Shown here piece by piece: positions 46,787 through 60,299 of a DNA stretch of 64,000 bases. The DNA lies in assembly GCA_037693485.1 (NCBI GenBank), contig CM075351.1, positions 128,536,001-128,600,000 on the forward strand, read 5' to 3'. Numbering within the stretch: the stretch's first letter is position 1; each line of letters opens with the position of its first letter. A program made the translations under genes and the position numbers. This DNA comes from Kitagawia praeruptora (Eukaryota > Streptophyta > Magnoliopsida > Apiales > Apiaceae). Below the pieces are notes generated by a model. That model was not told the origin of the DNA and searched no databases. It saw only the letters and a program-made list of their open reading frames with translations.

Positions 46787-48311
46787 TGTTAGTGTAGGTG
46801 CCCTAGAGGCAATACATTGTTTCTCGAATAAATCTTATGTCACTTGATTATTAAATAAATGTATTTATTATGACTCTAATTACTGCGATATTTTGTTAGC
46901 ATAATAAATGTCCTTAGAATAATGATACACATTATATAGTTTAAGTTTACAACTTGAATTTGAGATTATATAATATATATATCATATTCTTAAAGGTCCC
47001 TAGTCGAGTATTATTATACAGGACAATAATAATACATAAATAGACTAGTATGTTTTTGACTGATAACCACATCTCATTGGTTATAAGTATGGAGATACTA
47101 AAGTCAATACATAGGTACATGTAGGGTACATGGTACTGGACAGACCCACCGTGAGATTCTTCATGTTAATTAAGTCATAAGAAAGACTCACAGTGATAAT
47201 GGTGTAATGATCCTTTGACTTGAGATCATTATATTTCTATACGAGGATAATATACTTTGACTACATTAAAAGTTACCTTTGACCGGGTAATGATAAAAGT
47301 GGACATCGGGTATATTGTGAATCGTATGAGAAATATGAATGATAGATAAAGGATTTAACCCTCCTATCAGATAGGAGAGATATTATTGGCCTCTTGATTA
47401 AGTGAGACTATAAAATGCATGGCCGTGCTCAAATAATGATTTGTCTTAATAGTCTACTCATGGATCAAGTAAACCCGGATTAAATTATGAAGAGGATGAC
47501 AATAAACATGCCTCGAGTTTAATCTATAATATTTGGTTAAAGGGATTATATTACACGGGAACATTAATCACAAAAGGTTTATCGAATCAAGATTTAATTA
47601 TTATTTAATTGGGTAGCAATGATGTATTACTAGATACCGCTCATTGTTTATAATTTTATTGGAGAATAAAATTATTGCCAAAATAAATAATAACCTACAG
47701 GGTCACACACATAGAACATTTTAAAGGAAGAATTAATTTAAATTATGAATTTAAATTAATTAATGATAAGTTGGATTTTATTATATTAATTAAGTGTGAC
47801 TTAATTAAGCTATAATAAAATACAAAGATATATGAGATATGATTTTAATAATTAAGTTTGACTTAATTATTTATTTGAATAATAGAATTAGATTTTATTA
47901 TTTAATTAAATCATATATGGGCTAGGTTTTTGACTTGGGCTTATAAGCTTCACACTATCATATAAATAGATGATGATAGCATTAGAGGCTTGAGAATTTT
48001 TACGTGAAAAATACAGAAGCCGCAGACATAATAAAAACCTAACCCTAAAACATATCTTTCATTAGAGGCTAGTACCTCTCTTCCGGACAAGACGGTCTTG
48101 GGGTGTTCGTGTGGATACCGTAGAGGGGGCTTCGAAGAGGAGTGCTCAGTAATCGTGGGAGGTTTGCATCTCCATCGTTCTTTAATCGTAAAGCTTCGAT
48201 AAGGTAATCGTTCTATCTACCATATTATCAATTTATTATACATGGATCCGGGGCTTGGTTTCGATATTTAATTTACTGTTTTCGCTGCGTATGTGATGAT
48301 CGAAACCAACA
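46787..48311 (+). repeat. Copia-2 5' LTR
   Basis: It runs from TGTTAGTGTAGGTGCCC to GATCGAAACCAACA. A TATA box TATAAATA lies at 47961-47968. A repeated TTAATTAAG-type palindromic segment lies at 47750-47900. Confidence 0.92.
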
Positions 48312-48312
48312 A

Positions 48313-48324
48313 TGGCATCAGAGC
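48313..48324 (+). other. Copia-2 primer-binding site
   Basis: TGGCATCAGAGC, one base after the 5' LTR end, is a one-mismatch version of the initiator Met tRNA site TGGTATCAGAGC. Confidence 0.8.
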
Positions 48325-50590
48325 TGCTTGTATAATATGATAATCTGGTTATATGTGATGTATACGATATGATTCAGAAGTTATTAGTTCTGTTAGTTTC
48401 TCCCGAGAACTTTACTATATGTTCATGCGTATATATAAACTACTGTTCTCCTGGTTTTGCTGCGATCTGTTATCTGCTATATTTTTTATAAGATTAAATC
48501 GTGGCTGTACATCTGAGAAACCCGTAATACGATTACATGATCAGTTATAACCAGTTCTGAGTTTTTCCCCCCCCATGAACCCTACTGCATGTTTCATACG
48601 GTTATATATGCTACTGTGATTCTGTCCTTGCTGCGTTTTTTTTTTATCTGTTGCACCTGCTGTGTTTTAATGAGATTATAACGTGACCTAAACATCTGGA
48701 AATCAGTCGATAATCATCATATAGGAGGCAGTAGTACAGTTCATGCAAATTTGTATACATACGTGTTCTTACAACCCATGTATACTAGGTTCAGATTTTA
48801 AAACGTTTAAGAATCTGTGATATGTGATTGTGTTAGTGCTGCTGATTAATCATAAGGTCTATACTAAGTCTGGAATCAAAATCGCGACTAACAATGATCA
48901 CACGATCGTTCTGGGTCTTCTGGGAAAAACTGCAGAAAATTGCATGTACAGGTGATGCGCATACTCAGTATGCGTATCTGCTAGTGTTTCGTCCAGTAAC
49001 GCATATTCTGAATGCGTGACTGATAAAATTAACAGAATAGGTCTGTTGCGCATACTGTAGATGCGTATCTGATGTTTTTTTTATAAAAAAAAAATGTTTT
49101 TTTTCCCCAGCAAGGTTTTGCATGCTTAGATTAAATTATAAATGTTAATGTTTTACTTGGAGTATGCAAAATTTTATTAATTAGTAATTTAGATTACTAA
49201 GTTAATATTTAAATTAATTTTATTATTTATGATGTGATCATATTTAATTTATGTTGTATAAAATTGTGATTATACAATATGTGATGCTTTTAATTGCTAT
49301 GTGAGCATGATGCATGGTTATGGCCCCAAGACCTAGTTTCTAATTTATTTTATTAATTTTAATTTATGGTTTGTAATAATTAAATACGACTTGCATGTCG
49401 TTTTTCCTTTTGTAATTATTTTATCTCGAATGCAACTCGAGTTCTTTTGTAAAATGTTTCAAGAGGAGCTTGGAGGCACTCAAGGCAGCTTTTGAAGCGA
49501 AGCAAGAGATTTTGTAATAATTAGTTATTACCACCATAGATTGACCTTGATTTTTCCATTAGCTTGGAAAAATCGCCTAGGATTGGGCCATAACCATAGC
49601 ATATTAATTAAGGTGATGCACTTTACATATTATGCATGTGTAGAGTAACAAATGTATGCATGTTTTAATTAGATTAATGATGTATGCATGTATTAGATAC
49701 GTCACCCATGCCATGCTTGCCATGCTAAACAAGATAAAATCTGTAACGATTCGAGATTTTAAAATGAACAAATGATCATGAGATTTCTGTGTTTATGAAA
49801 CACGGAATTAAATACGAATTTTCAATTATTTAGATATGGGGAGATTTTGTCAAAAACAGGTTTTACCTGTAAGGAAGTTGGGTATTAAGTGAGGCCACTT
49901 GTGACTCCTCCAACAACCTGGAAATCAAACTATTGATGAATATTGATTTGAAGTATTTAATTCAAGGAAAAATTGGGAATCTCTTTATGATGGGATCATG
50001 GTCGTTTTAATTTTGAAACCCCTTAACAAAATATTAAGTTTTAATCGGATGCTTTCCAATGAATGAACACTCATTGAATCCTAGATCGATAAGGGGAATG
50101 ACTGCCAGTGGCAGGGGACTCCTGTCTATCGTGGTGAGATGTGACGAATATAAGCGGTTATATTCGACCGTTGAATCATTGGGTCTAACTTAACTAAGTC
50201 GTCATAATAAGATGAAAATAAACGGTTATATTCAAATATTATGAACTTAGAAGCATAGAGTTTGGTTCAAAATCTATAAGATAGACAAGAACAATTGTTG
50301 TTCACCAAACTATCCAAGAATTATATATGATATAATTGACAACTGTTGTCTACCTAAATAATCATGTTTTAAGGACTACCAGTGGTTGACTTAGAATATG
50401 ACGAAATATGGATCTTGGCTCACTAGAAAGATTTATGGGATATTCTTTCCGATTTAATAGTAAGGGCTATTAATTTGATAAAAATAGTGGGAGATATATT
50501 ATGAATATATCATAATCATTTGAACATAATAATAATAACTCAGACAATCTAATGTTTATTTTGTGCTTTTAACATTGTAGATACTAAATA
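48325..50590 (+). other. Copia-2 long leader, no gag
   Basis: About 2.27 kb lie between the PBS and the first usable ATG (50591) with no long ORF. They contain three small hairpin-like GCGCATACT/AGTATGCG units (48954-49066) and AT-rich DNA. Intact relatives, from memory, also have a long leader here, so this is leader rather than decayed gag. Confidence 0.65.
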
Positions 50591-51487
50591 ATGACAAACA
50601 ACACAAACTCTATATCCGTTCGATCAATCCTTGAGAAGGATAGATTGAAGGAGGATCTGAAGAAGAAGAAGGCTCAACAAGCTTCTACTTCAGGAATATA
50701 TGTTATAGAAGTCAATCTGTCTACTTCTACATCTTGGGTATTGGATACTGGATGTGCTTCTCACATTTGTATAAATGTGCAGGAACTGCAGAGAAGTAGG
50801 ACTTTGGCTAAGGGAGAAGTGGACCTACGAGTAGGCAATGGAGCAAGAGTTGCTGCTTTAGCCGTAGAAACTTATTATTTATCTTTGCCCTCTGGGCTTG
50901 TTTTAGAACTTGAAGACTGTTTTTACGTGCCTGCGATTCGCAGAAACATTATTTCTGTTTCTTGTTTGGACAAGAAAGGTTTTTCGTTTGTAATAAAGAA
51001 CAATAGTTGCTCTTTTGCTTTGAATGATTTAACCTATGGTGTTGCGCGTTTATTTAATGGTTTATATGTTCTTGATTTAGATAAACCTGTCTGTAACATA
51101 GAAAACAAACGACTTAAAGTTAATGACTCAAATCAAACATACCTCTGGCATTGTCGTCTAGGACATATAAATGAGAAACGCATATCCAAATTACATAAGG
51201 ATGGATACTTGGATAAGTTTGATTTTAATCATACGAAAAATGTGAATCTTGTTTGCTTGGTAAGATGACTAAAGCCCCTTTTACTGGTAAGGGTCAAAGG
51301 GCCACTGAACGTTTGGAGCTAATACATAGTGATGTATGTGGCCCAATGCGTGTGATGGCTAGAGGAGGCTACTACTACTTCATAACATTTACTGATGACT
51401 TCAGTAGATATGGATATGTGTATCTTATGAAGAATAAATCCGATTCTTTTGAAAAATTCAAAGAATACAAGGCTGAAGTAGAGAAGC
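50591..51487 (+). pseudogene. Copia-2 pol N-terminal half with fused gag start
   Basis: The frame starts with a gag-like N terminus (SISVRSILEKDRL). After about 20 codons it passes into a basic stretch and the protease (SWVLDTGCASHIC, near 50732), so nearly all of gag, including its zinc knuckle, is deleted with the frame kept. Next come the pre-integrase zinc region (WHCRLGH at about 51148, CESC after a shift) and the first integrase catalytic aspartate (IHSDVCGP, about 51322). A 1-base frameshift near 51230 splits the frame. The solo gypsy LTR cuts it at 51487, between the first and second catalytic acids. Confidence 0.85.
51483..51487. other. Target site duplication GAAGC (left copy)
   Basis: It precedes the solo LTR start TGTAACACC at 51488; the matching copy is at 56455-56459. 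Confidence 0.9.
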
Positions 51488-54400
51488 TGTAACACCCCCA
51501 GATCCAGGGTCAGGGATCTGGTCGTTACGGTCTCAATATCCAACCACAAAACCAACATAATTTAAATTACAACCTTGTGACCCAAAACAACAACATAAAA
51601 CACACCCGTTATAGTCCCAGAGATGAAATCAGAGTAACCAACAATATTATTAATCACAAGTTTGAGTTCTTACAACCCAAAGAATTACAATTGTACAATT
51701 ACATACTCTTTGCCATCCATTAATAGATACCATAATATAAATACATTTGAGGCTCAATTGCTAACAACTAGCCTACCAGTAGTTGCATCCTCAACAAAGG
51801 TAGCCAAGACCTTAGCGGCAAACCTCTGACGGTTGACACCTGCTTACGCTGTGTGCGCCTTGCGCGGCCATCTGATCTAGCTGTTGTTGTGATATAAATA
51901 AATAAAGCAAGGGTGAGCAATAGCCCACCAGAAATATAATTGAACAGTGATAATATATAACAGTCCAAAATATCTTTTGAAACCATATGCCATGCATTAA
52001 CGATGTAGTACCAATATAAAGTATGAGATGAAGTTACAAGGTAACTCAAAAATATATTTGTTTTGAATAAATATCCGCTATGCAAAAGATGAGCAAGATA
52101 TTCTCAATTATCATAAAAGAGGAACTTGCAGGAAAAATATTGCAATTCCGGTTTCAACACTTTTTCACCTTGCCAACACCAACAGTGTTGCAGAAATTTA
52201 TCACTTTTAGAAGATGAACTAATACGGGAGCATTGCCGCGCCAGATGCCCTGACGTTTACGATGATCAGTCGTATGTCATGCATCTCATCAGTCGTTCTC
52301 TACATGTAGAAGGTAGCTCCGACGGATTTACTTATCTACCGTCCTCTGGAACTCCTCAGCCAACGGTTGAGCTATTGCTGGACCGGCGCCACTCGGCCAC
52401 TTACGCGTCTCCTAGTTCGAATATCATCCATGACTCTGAAACGTAAAGTTCGTTCCCCTTTTTCCCCAAGTGTAACACTTGTTGATAGGACTCCACAAAG
52501 TAGTCGTATCTAATTGGAAAGGAAAATTCACCAATATTTCCCAAGCTGATGCTTGTTAATGGATATAAACTTGTTACATCAATCATACCCCTCGAGCGTT
52601 GAGGAGGTAACCAAAAGACTCATATCGATGCTTGAAAGAATCAAGATGTGAGTGACAAGATAGTTTAGCAAGTATAGGACCGGGCAGTCCAATAAATAAC
52701 ATCGCTCAAGTGAGGTCCCCTTATATACGTTTGGAAGTTGAGCGAGTATTTAAATCTTCTTTAAGATAGATTTAAATGAAATTAAAGTTTTGGGAACCTC
52801 CTCTTGATAAAATAGTCATAAAAGACTCCGAAATATTTTACATAATATCTGAAGGTGAAGGATAACCTTCGAATAATATAAATCATTATAAAAAGAATTC
52901 AAAAGAATTTTATTAAACATTCCAAGAATGTTTATTAAATCAATAATAATTAAGGAATATGAATAAATCATAATATTGCTCGTAAGTAATCCTCGAATGA
53001 ATATATAGAATTATTTATTAAATAAGTCTCTTCTTAAATGAATATTTAAAATAATATTCCTTGAATAAATAAACTTAAATAAATATTTAAAATAATATTT
53101 ACTGAATAAACCAAACCTTAAATGAATATTTGAAAATAATATTCATTTAATCAATAACATTCCAAATGAATAACCAAATAATATTCATTAAACAAATAAT
53201 ATTCTAAATGAATATCCAAAATAATATTCATTTAACCAATAATATTCTAAATGAATATCCAAAATAATATTCATTTAACAAATAATATTCTAAATGAATA
53301 TCCGAATAATATTCATTTAGTAATCAAAACTTTAAAGGAATATTCGAAGTAATATTCCTTGAGTAAATAGAACTTCCAATGAATATTTTAAAATAATATT
53401 CATTAAGTAAATCAAACCTTAAATGAATATTCGAAAGTAATATTCATTACATAAATAAAGATCAAATGAATATTCAAGATGATATTCGATAAATAGATAA
53501 ACTCAAATAAATATTTAAAATAATGATTATTAAGTAAATAAAACCTTAAATGAATATCCAAATAATATTCATTTAATAAATATTATTCTAAATGAATATC
53601 TAATTAATATTCATTTAGTAATCAATACTCTCAAGGAATATTTGAAATAATGTTCCTTAAGTAATTAGAATTTCACAGAAATATCTTAAAGTAATATTCA
53701 TTGAATAGATAAAACCTTAAATGAATATTCGAAAGTAATATTCATTTAATAAACAATATTCTAAATGAATCTTGAAATAATATTCATGAAATAATCAAAC
53801 TCTAAATGAATATTCGAAATAATATTCATTTAATATTTCTCGACTGAGATAATGCTCAAATAACATTTCTCGAAAGATTTCCAAGTAAATAATACTTTAT
53901 GGAAATATAATTAATGTTTAATAATAACATTCCTCAAAAGGAATACTAATCTGTCGTTGGAATCCCTCCGGGTTTCCAAGACTACATCTATATCTCAAAA
54001 TACCGACTCCCGGTCTACATTTAAAGAATGAATATCACATGCCCTTCACTAAGGGTCTTAACCAAAATCCGGCTTATGCTGATATATCGTATCTAGTCTA
54101 TAAGCCAATATCAATTCAGGGAACAAGTATTGCAATATAACTTGAAAGTAGACATGCATGCTATGGCATATGTATACAACAATCATCATATATATATTAT
54201 CACAACAACAGTTCCAAGTATTGGAAACTTGCCTGAGAATCGAGTGCGGGTAGGGGTAATGTGTCCCGGGTCAGCTCGACAATCTATAAACAATCAGAAT
54301 ATTTAAGATTAACCACTTAACGCTTATTAAAAGGCTAAGTATAAACTCCACTTAAATCGAAACACGTTTTCGAGTTATCTCGTTACGTCTCTTTTAGTGT

Positions 54401-56454
54401 AACCCTTTTTATCACCGATACGATCCAACATTCGTTCGTTATCAAGACATGTCATCATGCTTATACTTGGTATATACTTAAGTCGTATAAGTTCTAAGGT
54501 TGGTCGTTTACGAATCAAGATTATACCTCGAGTGTTATCGCCCGTTTTCTAAGTTATAACCAAAGTCATACTTTTAAGGGGTTCATTCGCGTTTAACCTC
54601 GATTCAAACATTTTTATAAAATCGGAAAACGATCCATTCGACATGTGGTTTTCTCCCACACCTTCCTTTTTACCTCTAATATTTAATTAATAATATTCGC
54701 CACTGATTAAACGACATTTAAGGGAATCAATTTCAATTACGAACTTTCGATTACGGTTTCGAACCTCTTTTACGAATTTAATCATAACTCCTAAACCGTA
54801 AGTCCATTTCATACGAACTTTATATCAAAACGAAGCTTATAACATAATCTAGCTTATCATGGCAGAAATCGAAGCTTAACAGTTAGTTAAAGCTACTGTG
54901 ATGCATGGTTACTTAAGGTTAAACGAAAATCGGGCATTACGACGGCTATAAATCGAATCTTTCTAAAATCATAACACACCAACCAAGCCACTCCGGGCAT
55001 CCACACAATTTCTACACTTCATATACATCTCAATCTGTCCAAGTACATCATGCTTCACCATAATAATCATCATTCTATTTGAATCACTAAATCACTAACT
55101 AAGCATGGTTATAACATTATCATGAACATACTACTCTAAAATCATCAAGAACAAGCATAATCTCAAAGTAAGATCTAGGGTTTCAAGTCTGTTATACCTT
55201 CCTTGGGGTGTGTATACACTTAGTAATCCTTGTATAGTCCTTGTATAGCCTCCATGAAGCTTGGATCATCAACCAAAATCAAGATCCAAAAGTTTTGTTC
55301 TTGAGGTTACTATTCACCCTCCTCTTAAATCATTTCTTTGAAAATGGTAACAATGGATTTTGAAGCTAGGATTTCTAGGGTATCATTTTTATGAAATATA
55401 GGACTCACATAAAAAGTTTCAAGATCAAACAATGGTGGGAAGTGAGTTTTTGATTCTTGAATTAATCAAGAAAGCCGAATGGGGTTCTTGGAGAGAGTTT
55501 GGTGCCTTAGCTTGGTTGGCTTGAAAATAATGCATAAAGTGATTTGCTTTTTAGATAATATCTCTTTCAAGTTGCATTATTAAGGGTGATATAATGGATG
55601 ATGCATTTGGATGGACAAATATCTAGATTTTTTTGTGGTAAGATGATGATAGGAAGCTAAGCACTTAGTTAGCTCTTAATTGATCTAGTTCCTTTGGTAA
55701 CTACTTGGTCACTTGATTCTATCCACTTGCACATGCATGTGCCTTGGTTCTCTGCTTGTTTCTTTGTCCGGTTATTGCTTAATTCGTTGATCGTTCGAGG
55801 GAATAACTCATTCGTTTCTAGTTAGGGTTTTACCGAAAACCTTCTTAATATTTATAATAACATTCTCCATCTTTCTTAATACTTCTCGAATTTAAATTCC
55901 TTAAATCCCTTAAATAAATCCTTAAGTTTGGCAGTGTCCAGGGAATTCTCGGAGAAAATGAAAGTGCTCTGTTTCTGAATCCGACAGCTTTTACATACAC
56001 TTATTTTCCTCCTGGATCACTAATACGAACTCAGAAATCCGTTCCGAATACCGGGTATAACATTATTATAATAATATTCCAAATTCCACCAAAATCACTA
56101 TTCATCACTTATTTTTATTTAATTCCTATAATTAGGAAAATGAACCTGGTTCACCCTCGAGTGTTCCTTAACCTTTTTACGGAACCGCTGGGCTTATAAT
56201 AGATATTGATTTGGATGACATGAGGGTATCTATTTCTCTCTAGGGAATCTTATCTTAACTTTCTAGGAGATAAATTATTCTAATCTAAGTTATCACCCAA
56301 TAGCATCCTCCAGGCCATATAACCTTGGAATATATATATCCTGTTATTATTCATTCTTTAAAGCCAGTATTACAATGTAGTTGTAACCACCGTTCACTCT
56401 TACTTCAATGCATAATAAAAGTTTTAATTCTACCCAAAAATCTGGGTTCTTACA
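51488..56454 (-). repeat. Solo gypsy LTR, 4967 bp, inside Copia-2 integrase
   Basis: The plus strand runs from TGTAACACCCCCAGATCC to CTGGGTTCTTACA and is flanked by GAAGC on both sides. Its ends align with the LTR at 919-5893, so the sense strand is minus. It has no PBS, internal region or polypurine tract, and so is a solo LTR from LTR-LTR recombination. It holds an array of palindromic AATGAATATT repeats (52960-53860) and AT-rich DNA. Small ORFs in it are not conserved with its relative and are not credible genes. Confidence 0.92.
52960..53860. repeat. Array of ~43-bp palindromic AT repeats
   Basis: About 15-20 diverged units of the form AAATGAATATYC, a short spacer, then ATAATATTCATTTAA are arranged head to tail with period about 40-60 bp. 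Each unit is self-complementary. The related LTR at 919-5893 has one such unit near 2391-2440, so the array expanded in this lineage. Units are variable and spacers are not unique, which excludes CRISPR. Confidence 0.8.
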
Positions 56455-58759
56455 GAAGCAAATAGGCGGAGGTGCAAGTATTAAAATCTTACGATCCGAT
56501 CGTGGGGGTGAATACTTAAGCACCGAATTTAAAGAGTATTTAAATGAGTGTGGTATTGTATCACAACTCACTCCGCCAGGTACACCTCAATGGAATGGAG
56601 TTTCAGAGAGGAGAAATCGTACTCTGTTGGACATGGTACGATCGATGATGAGTCATGCAGATCTTCCAATAAGTTTCTGGGGTTATGCTCTAGAAACAGC
56701 GGCTTTCACACTTAACCGTGTTTCAACCAAGAAGGTTCAAAAGACTCCATATGAGATATGGGAGGAGAAACGGTCAAGCATGAACTTTATGAAAGTTTGG
56801 GGATGCAAGGCGTTTGTAAAACGTCAAGTATCTGACAAGCTTGGACCTAAATCCGAAGAGTGCAATTTTGTGGGATACCCTAAAGAAACAAAGGCGTATT
56901 ATTTTTATAGTCCTTCAGAGCAGAAAGTGTTCATTGCTCGAGATGCTATCTTCATGGAAAGAGATTTTGTTTCCAAAAGAGACAGTGGGAGAACTATAGA
57001 TCTCGATGAAGATCGAGAACCACAAAATAGCATTGAACCTGAGGTGGAACAAGAACAGAATAATGATAATGCTCAAGAAACACAGGTTGTTCGTAGATCT
57101 GGTAGAATTCGCCATGAGCCAGAGAGATATGGATTTCTTTTGACTCAATGTGGGGATTTGATGCTCATAGATGAGGATGAGCCTCTCACATACCAAGATG
57201 CTATGAACAGTTCAGACTCTAAGAGATGGCTTGAAGCCATGAAATCCGAGATGGATTCCATGTACGAAAACCAAGTTTGGGATTTGGTTGATCCACCTGA
57301 AGGGGTAAAACCCGTAGGGTGCAAGTGGGTTTTCAAGAAGAAAACTGACATGGAAGGAAATGTTCAGACCTATAAAGCAAGACTGGTTGCGAAAGGGTTC
57401 AAACAAATTCATGGTATTGACTATGATGAAACTTTCTCACCAGTTGCCATGGTCAAGTCCATACGGATTTTGCTTGCAATTGCAGCATTCCATGATTACG
57501 AAATCTGGCAAATGGATGTCAAAACAGCTTTCCTTAATGGGAGCCTTGAAGAGGAAGTGTACATGACACAACCTGAAGGTTTTGTCCATCCAAGGAATGT
57601 TGGCAAGGTATGTAAATTACGACGATCCATTTATGGATTGAAGCAAGCCTCTAGGAGATGGAATATTCGTTTTGATGAAACAGTCAAGGAGTATGGCTTT
57701 ATTCAAAACGAGGATGAACCTTGTGTTTACAAGAAGGTTAGTGGGAGCCATGTGGCATTCATAGTACTGTATGTTGATGACATACTACTAATGGGGAATG
57801 ACATACCTTCTCTAAAGGCTGTTAAGACTTGGTTAGGGAGCAATTTCTCTATGAAAGACTTGGGAGAGGCAACCTACATTCTAGGAATGAGGATCTATAG
57901 AGATAGATCTAAAAGGATGATCGGTCTAAGTCAGAGTACATACATTGATAAGGTTTTGCATCGTTTTGGTATGCAAAATGCTAAAAGGGGATATGTCCCT
58001 GTGTCTCAAGGGATAACGATTTCTAAAGACCAGTGTCCGAAATCATTAGATGAGAAGGACCACATGAATAAAGTTCCATATGCATCAGCAATTGGATCTA
58101 TCATGTATGCGATGGTATGTACTCGCCCCGATGTTTCGTATGCTTTGAGCATGACGAGCAGATACCAATCTAATCCAGGTGAAGGTCACTGGACGGCAGT
58201 CAAGAATATTCTAAAGTACCTGAAAAGGACTAAAGATTCATTCTTGGTGTATGGAGGAGAGGAGAAACTGGTTGTAAAGGGTTACACCGATGCAAGTTTC
58301 CAAACAGACAGGGATGATACTGTATCACAGTCTGGTTTTGTGTTTTGTCTAAATGGAGGTGCTGTAAGCTGGAAGAGTTCAAAGCAAGAAACAGTAGCTG
58401 ATTCTACAATGGAGGCTGAGTACATTGCAGCTTGTGAAGCGGCTAAGGAGGCAGTTTGGATTCGAAAATTCATTTATGATTTGGAAGTGGTTCCATCGAT
58501 TGTAGATCTCATTGATCTATACTGCGATAATAATGGGGCCATTGCACAGGCTAGAGAGCCTAGATCGCACTCCCGATCCAAACATATACTCAGAAGATAT
58601 CACCTCATACGAGAGATTAATGAAAGGGGTGAAATACATATATGTAAAGTGCATACAAATGATAACATTGCAGACCCACTGACCAAAGGCCTGTCGCAGC
58701 AGAAGCACGACGGTCACACTAGTTCCATGGGTATTAGATACATGGGTGATTGGCTCTAG
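56455..58759 (+). CDS. Copia-2 pol C-terminal half (IN-RT-RH)
   Basis: This open frame from the solo LTR junction to TAG at 58757-58759 has no internal lesion. It shows the second and third integrase catalytic acids (LRSDRGGEY, GVSERRNRT), the integrase C-terminal region, reverse transcriptase (QMDVKTAFLNG, YVDDILLMG at about 57769) and RNase H (GYTDASFQTD, MEAEYIAAC, YCDNNGAIA). The frame matches the 5' half exactly if the solo LTR and one GAAGC are removed. So apart from the gag deletion, the frameshift near 51230 and the LTR insertion, pol is in good condition, in line with the near-identical LTRs. Any ATG upstream at 56408 lies in the LTR and is not the native start. Confidence 0.92.
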
Positions 58760-58764
58760 TGCAA

Positions 58765-58772
58765 GTGGGAGA
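58765..58772 (+). other. Copia-2 polypurine tract
   Basis: GTGGGAGA lies one base before the 3' LTR start TGTTAG at 58774, shortly after the pol stop codon. Confidence 0.85.
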
Positions 58773-58773
58773 T

Positions 58774-60299
58774 TGTTAGTGTAGGTGCCCTAGAGGCAAT
58801 ACATTGTTTCTCGAATAAATCTTATGTCACTTGATTATTAAATAAATGTATTTATTATGACTCTAATTACTGCGATATTTTGTTAGCATAATAAATGTCC
58901 TTAGAATAATGATACACATTATATAGTTTAAGTTTACAACTTGAATTTGAGATTATATAATATATATATCATATTCTTAAAGGTCCCTAGTCGAGTATTA
59001 TTATACAGGACAATAATAATACATAAATAGACTAGTATGTTTTTGACTGATAACCACATCTCATTGGTTATAAGTATGGAGATACTAAAGTCAATACATA
59101 GGTACATGTAGGGTACATGGTACTGGACAGACCCACCGTGAGATTCTTCATGTTAATTAAGTCATAAGAAAGACTCACAGTGATAATGGTGTAATGATCC
59201 TTTGACTTGAGATCATTATATTTCTATACGAGGATAATATACTTTGACTACATTAAAAGTTACCTTTGACCGGGTAATGATAAAAGTGGACATCGGGTAT
59301 ATTGTGAATCGTATGAGAAATATGAATGATAGATAAAAGGATTTAACCCTCCTATCAGATAGGAGAGATATTATTGGCCTCTTGATTAAGTGAGACTATA
59401 AAATGCATGGCCGTGCTCAAATAATGATTTGTCTTAATAGTCTACTCATGGATCAAGTAAACCCGGATTAAATTATGAAGAGGATGACAATAAACATGCC
59501 TCGAGTTTAATCTATAATATTTGGTTAAAGGGATTATATTACACGGGAACATTAATCACAAAAGGTTTATCGAATCACGATTTAATTATTATTTAATTGG
59601 GTAGCAATGATGTATTACTAGATACCGCTCATTGTTTATAATTTTATTGGAGAATAAAATTATTGCCAAAATAAATAATAACCTACAGGGTCACACACAT
59701 AGAACATTTTAAAGGAAGAATTAATTTAAATTATGAATTTAAATTAATTAATGATAAGTTGGATTTTATTATATTAATTAAGTGTGACTTAATTAAGCTA
59801 TAATAAAATACAAAGATATATGAGATATGATTTTAATAATTAAGTTTGACTTAATTATTTATTTGAATAATAGAATTAGATTTTATTATTTAATTAAATC
59901 ATATATGGGCTAGGTTTTTGACTTGGGCTTATAAGCTTCACACTATCATATAAATAGATGATGATAGCATTGGAGGCTTGAGAATTTTTACGTGAAAAAT
60001 ACAAGAGCCGCAGACATAATAAAAACCTAACCCTAAAACATATCTTTCATTAGAGGCTAGTACCTCTCTTCCGGACAAGACGGTCTTGGGGTGTTCGTGT
60101 GGATACCGTAGAGGGGGCTTCGAAGAGGAGTGCTCAGTAATCGTGGGAGGTTTGCATCTCCATCGTTCTTTAATCGTAAAGCTTCGATAAGGTAATCGTT
60201 CTATCTACCATATTATCAATTTATTATACATGGATCCGGGGCTTGGTTTCGATATTTAATTTACTGTTTTCGCTGCGTATGTGATGATCGAAACCAACA
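58774..60299 (+). repeat. Copia-2 3' LTR
   Basis: It matches 46787-48311. Differences seen by eye: an extra A near 59338, A to C near 59579, A to G near 59972, and a GA/AG swap near 60004. A TATA box lies at 59949-59956. GTTAG follows at 60300. Confidence 0.92.

Larger units (their letters stand above)
46787..60299 (+). mobile_element. Copia-2, young gag-deleted Copia element
   Basis: It has two LTRs (1525 and 1526 bp) that differ by about four substitutions and one indel, a Met-tRNA-type PBS, a pol ORF, a polypurine tract and the duplication GTTAG. Without the nested solo LTR (51488-56454 plus one GAAGC) it is 8541 bp. Most of gag is missing, so it needs gag from elsewhere. LTR divergence of about 0.3% suggests insertion roughly 0.1 million years ago at 1.3e-8 per site per year (assumed rate). 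Confidence 0.92.

Noticed and set aside
52960..53860. Possible CRISPR-like array
   Set aside because: Units are variable and palindromic throughout, spacers are not unique, and the host is a plant.
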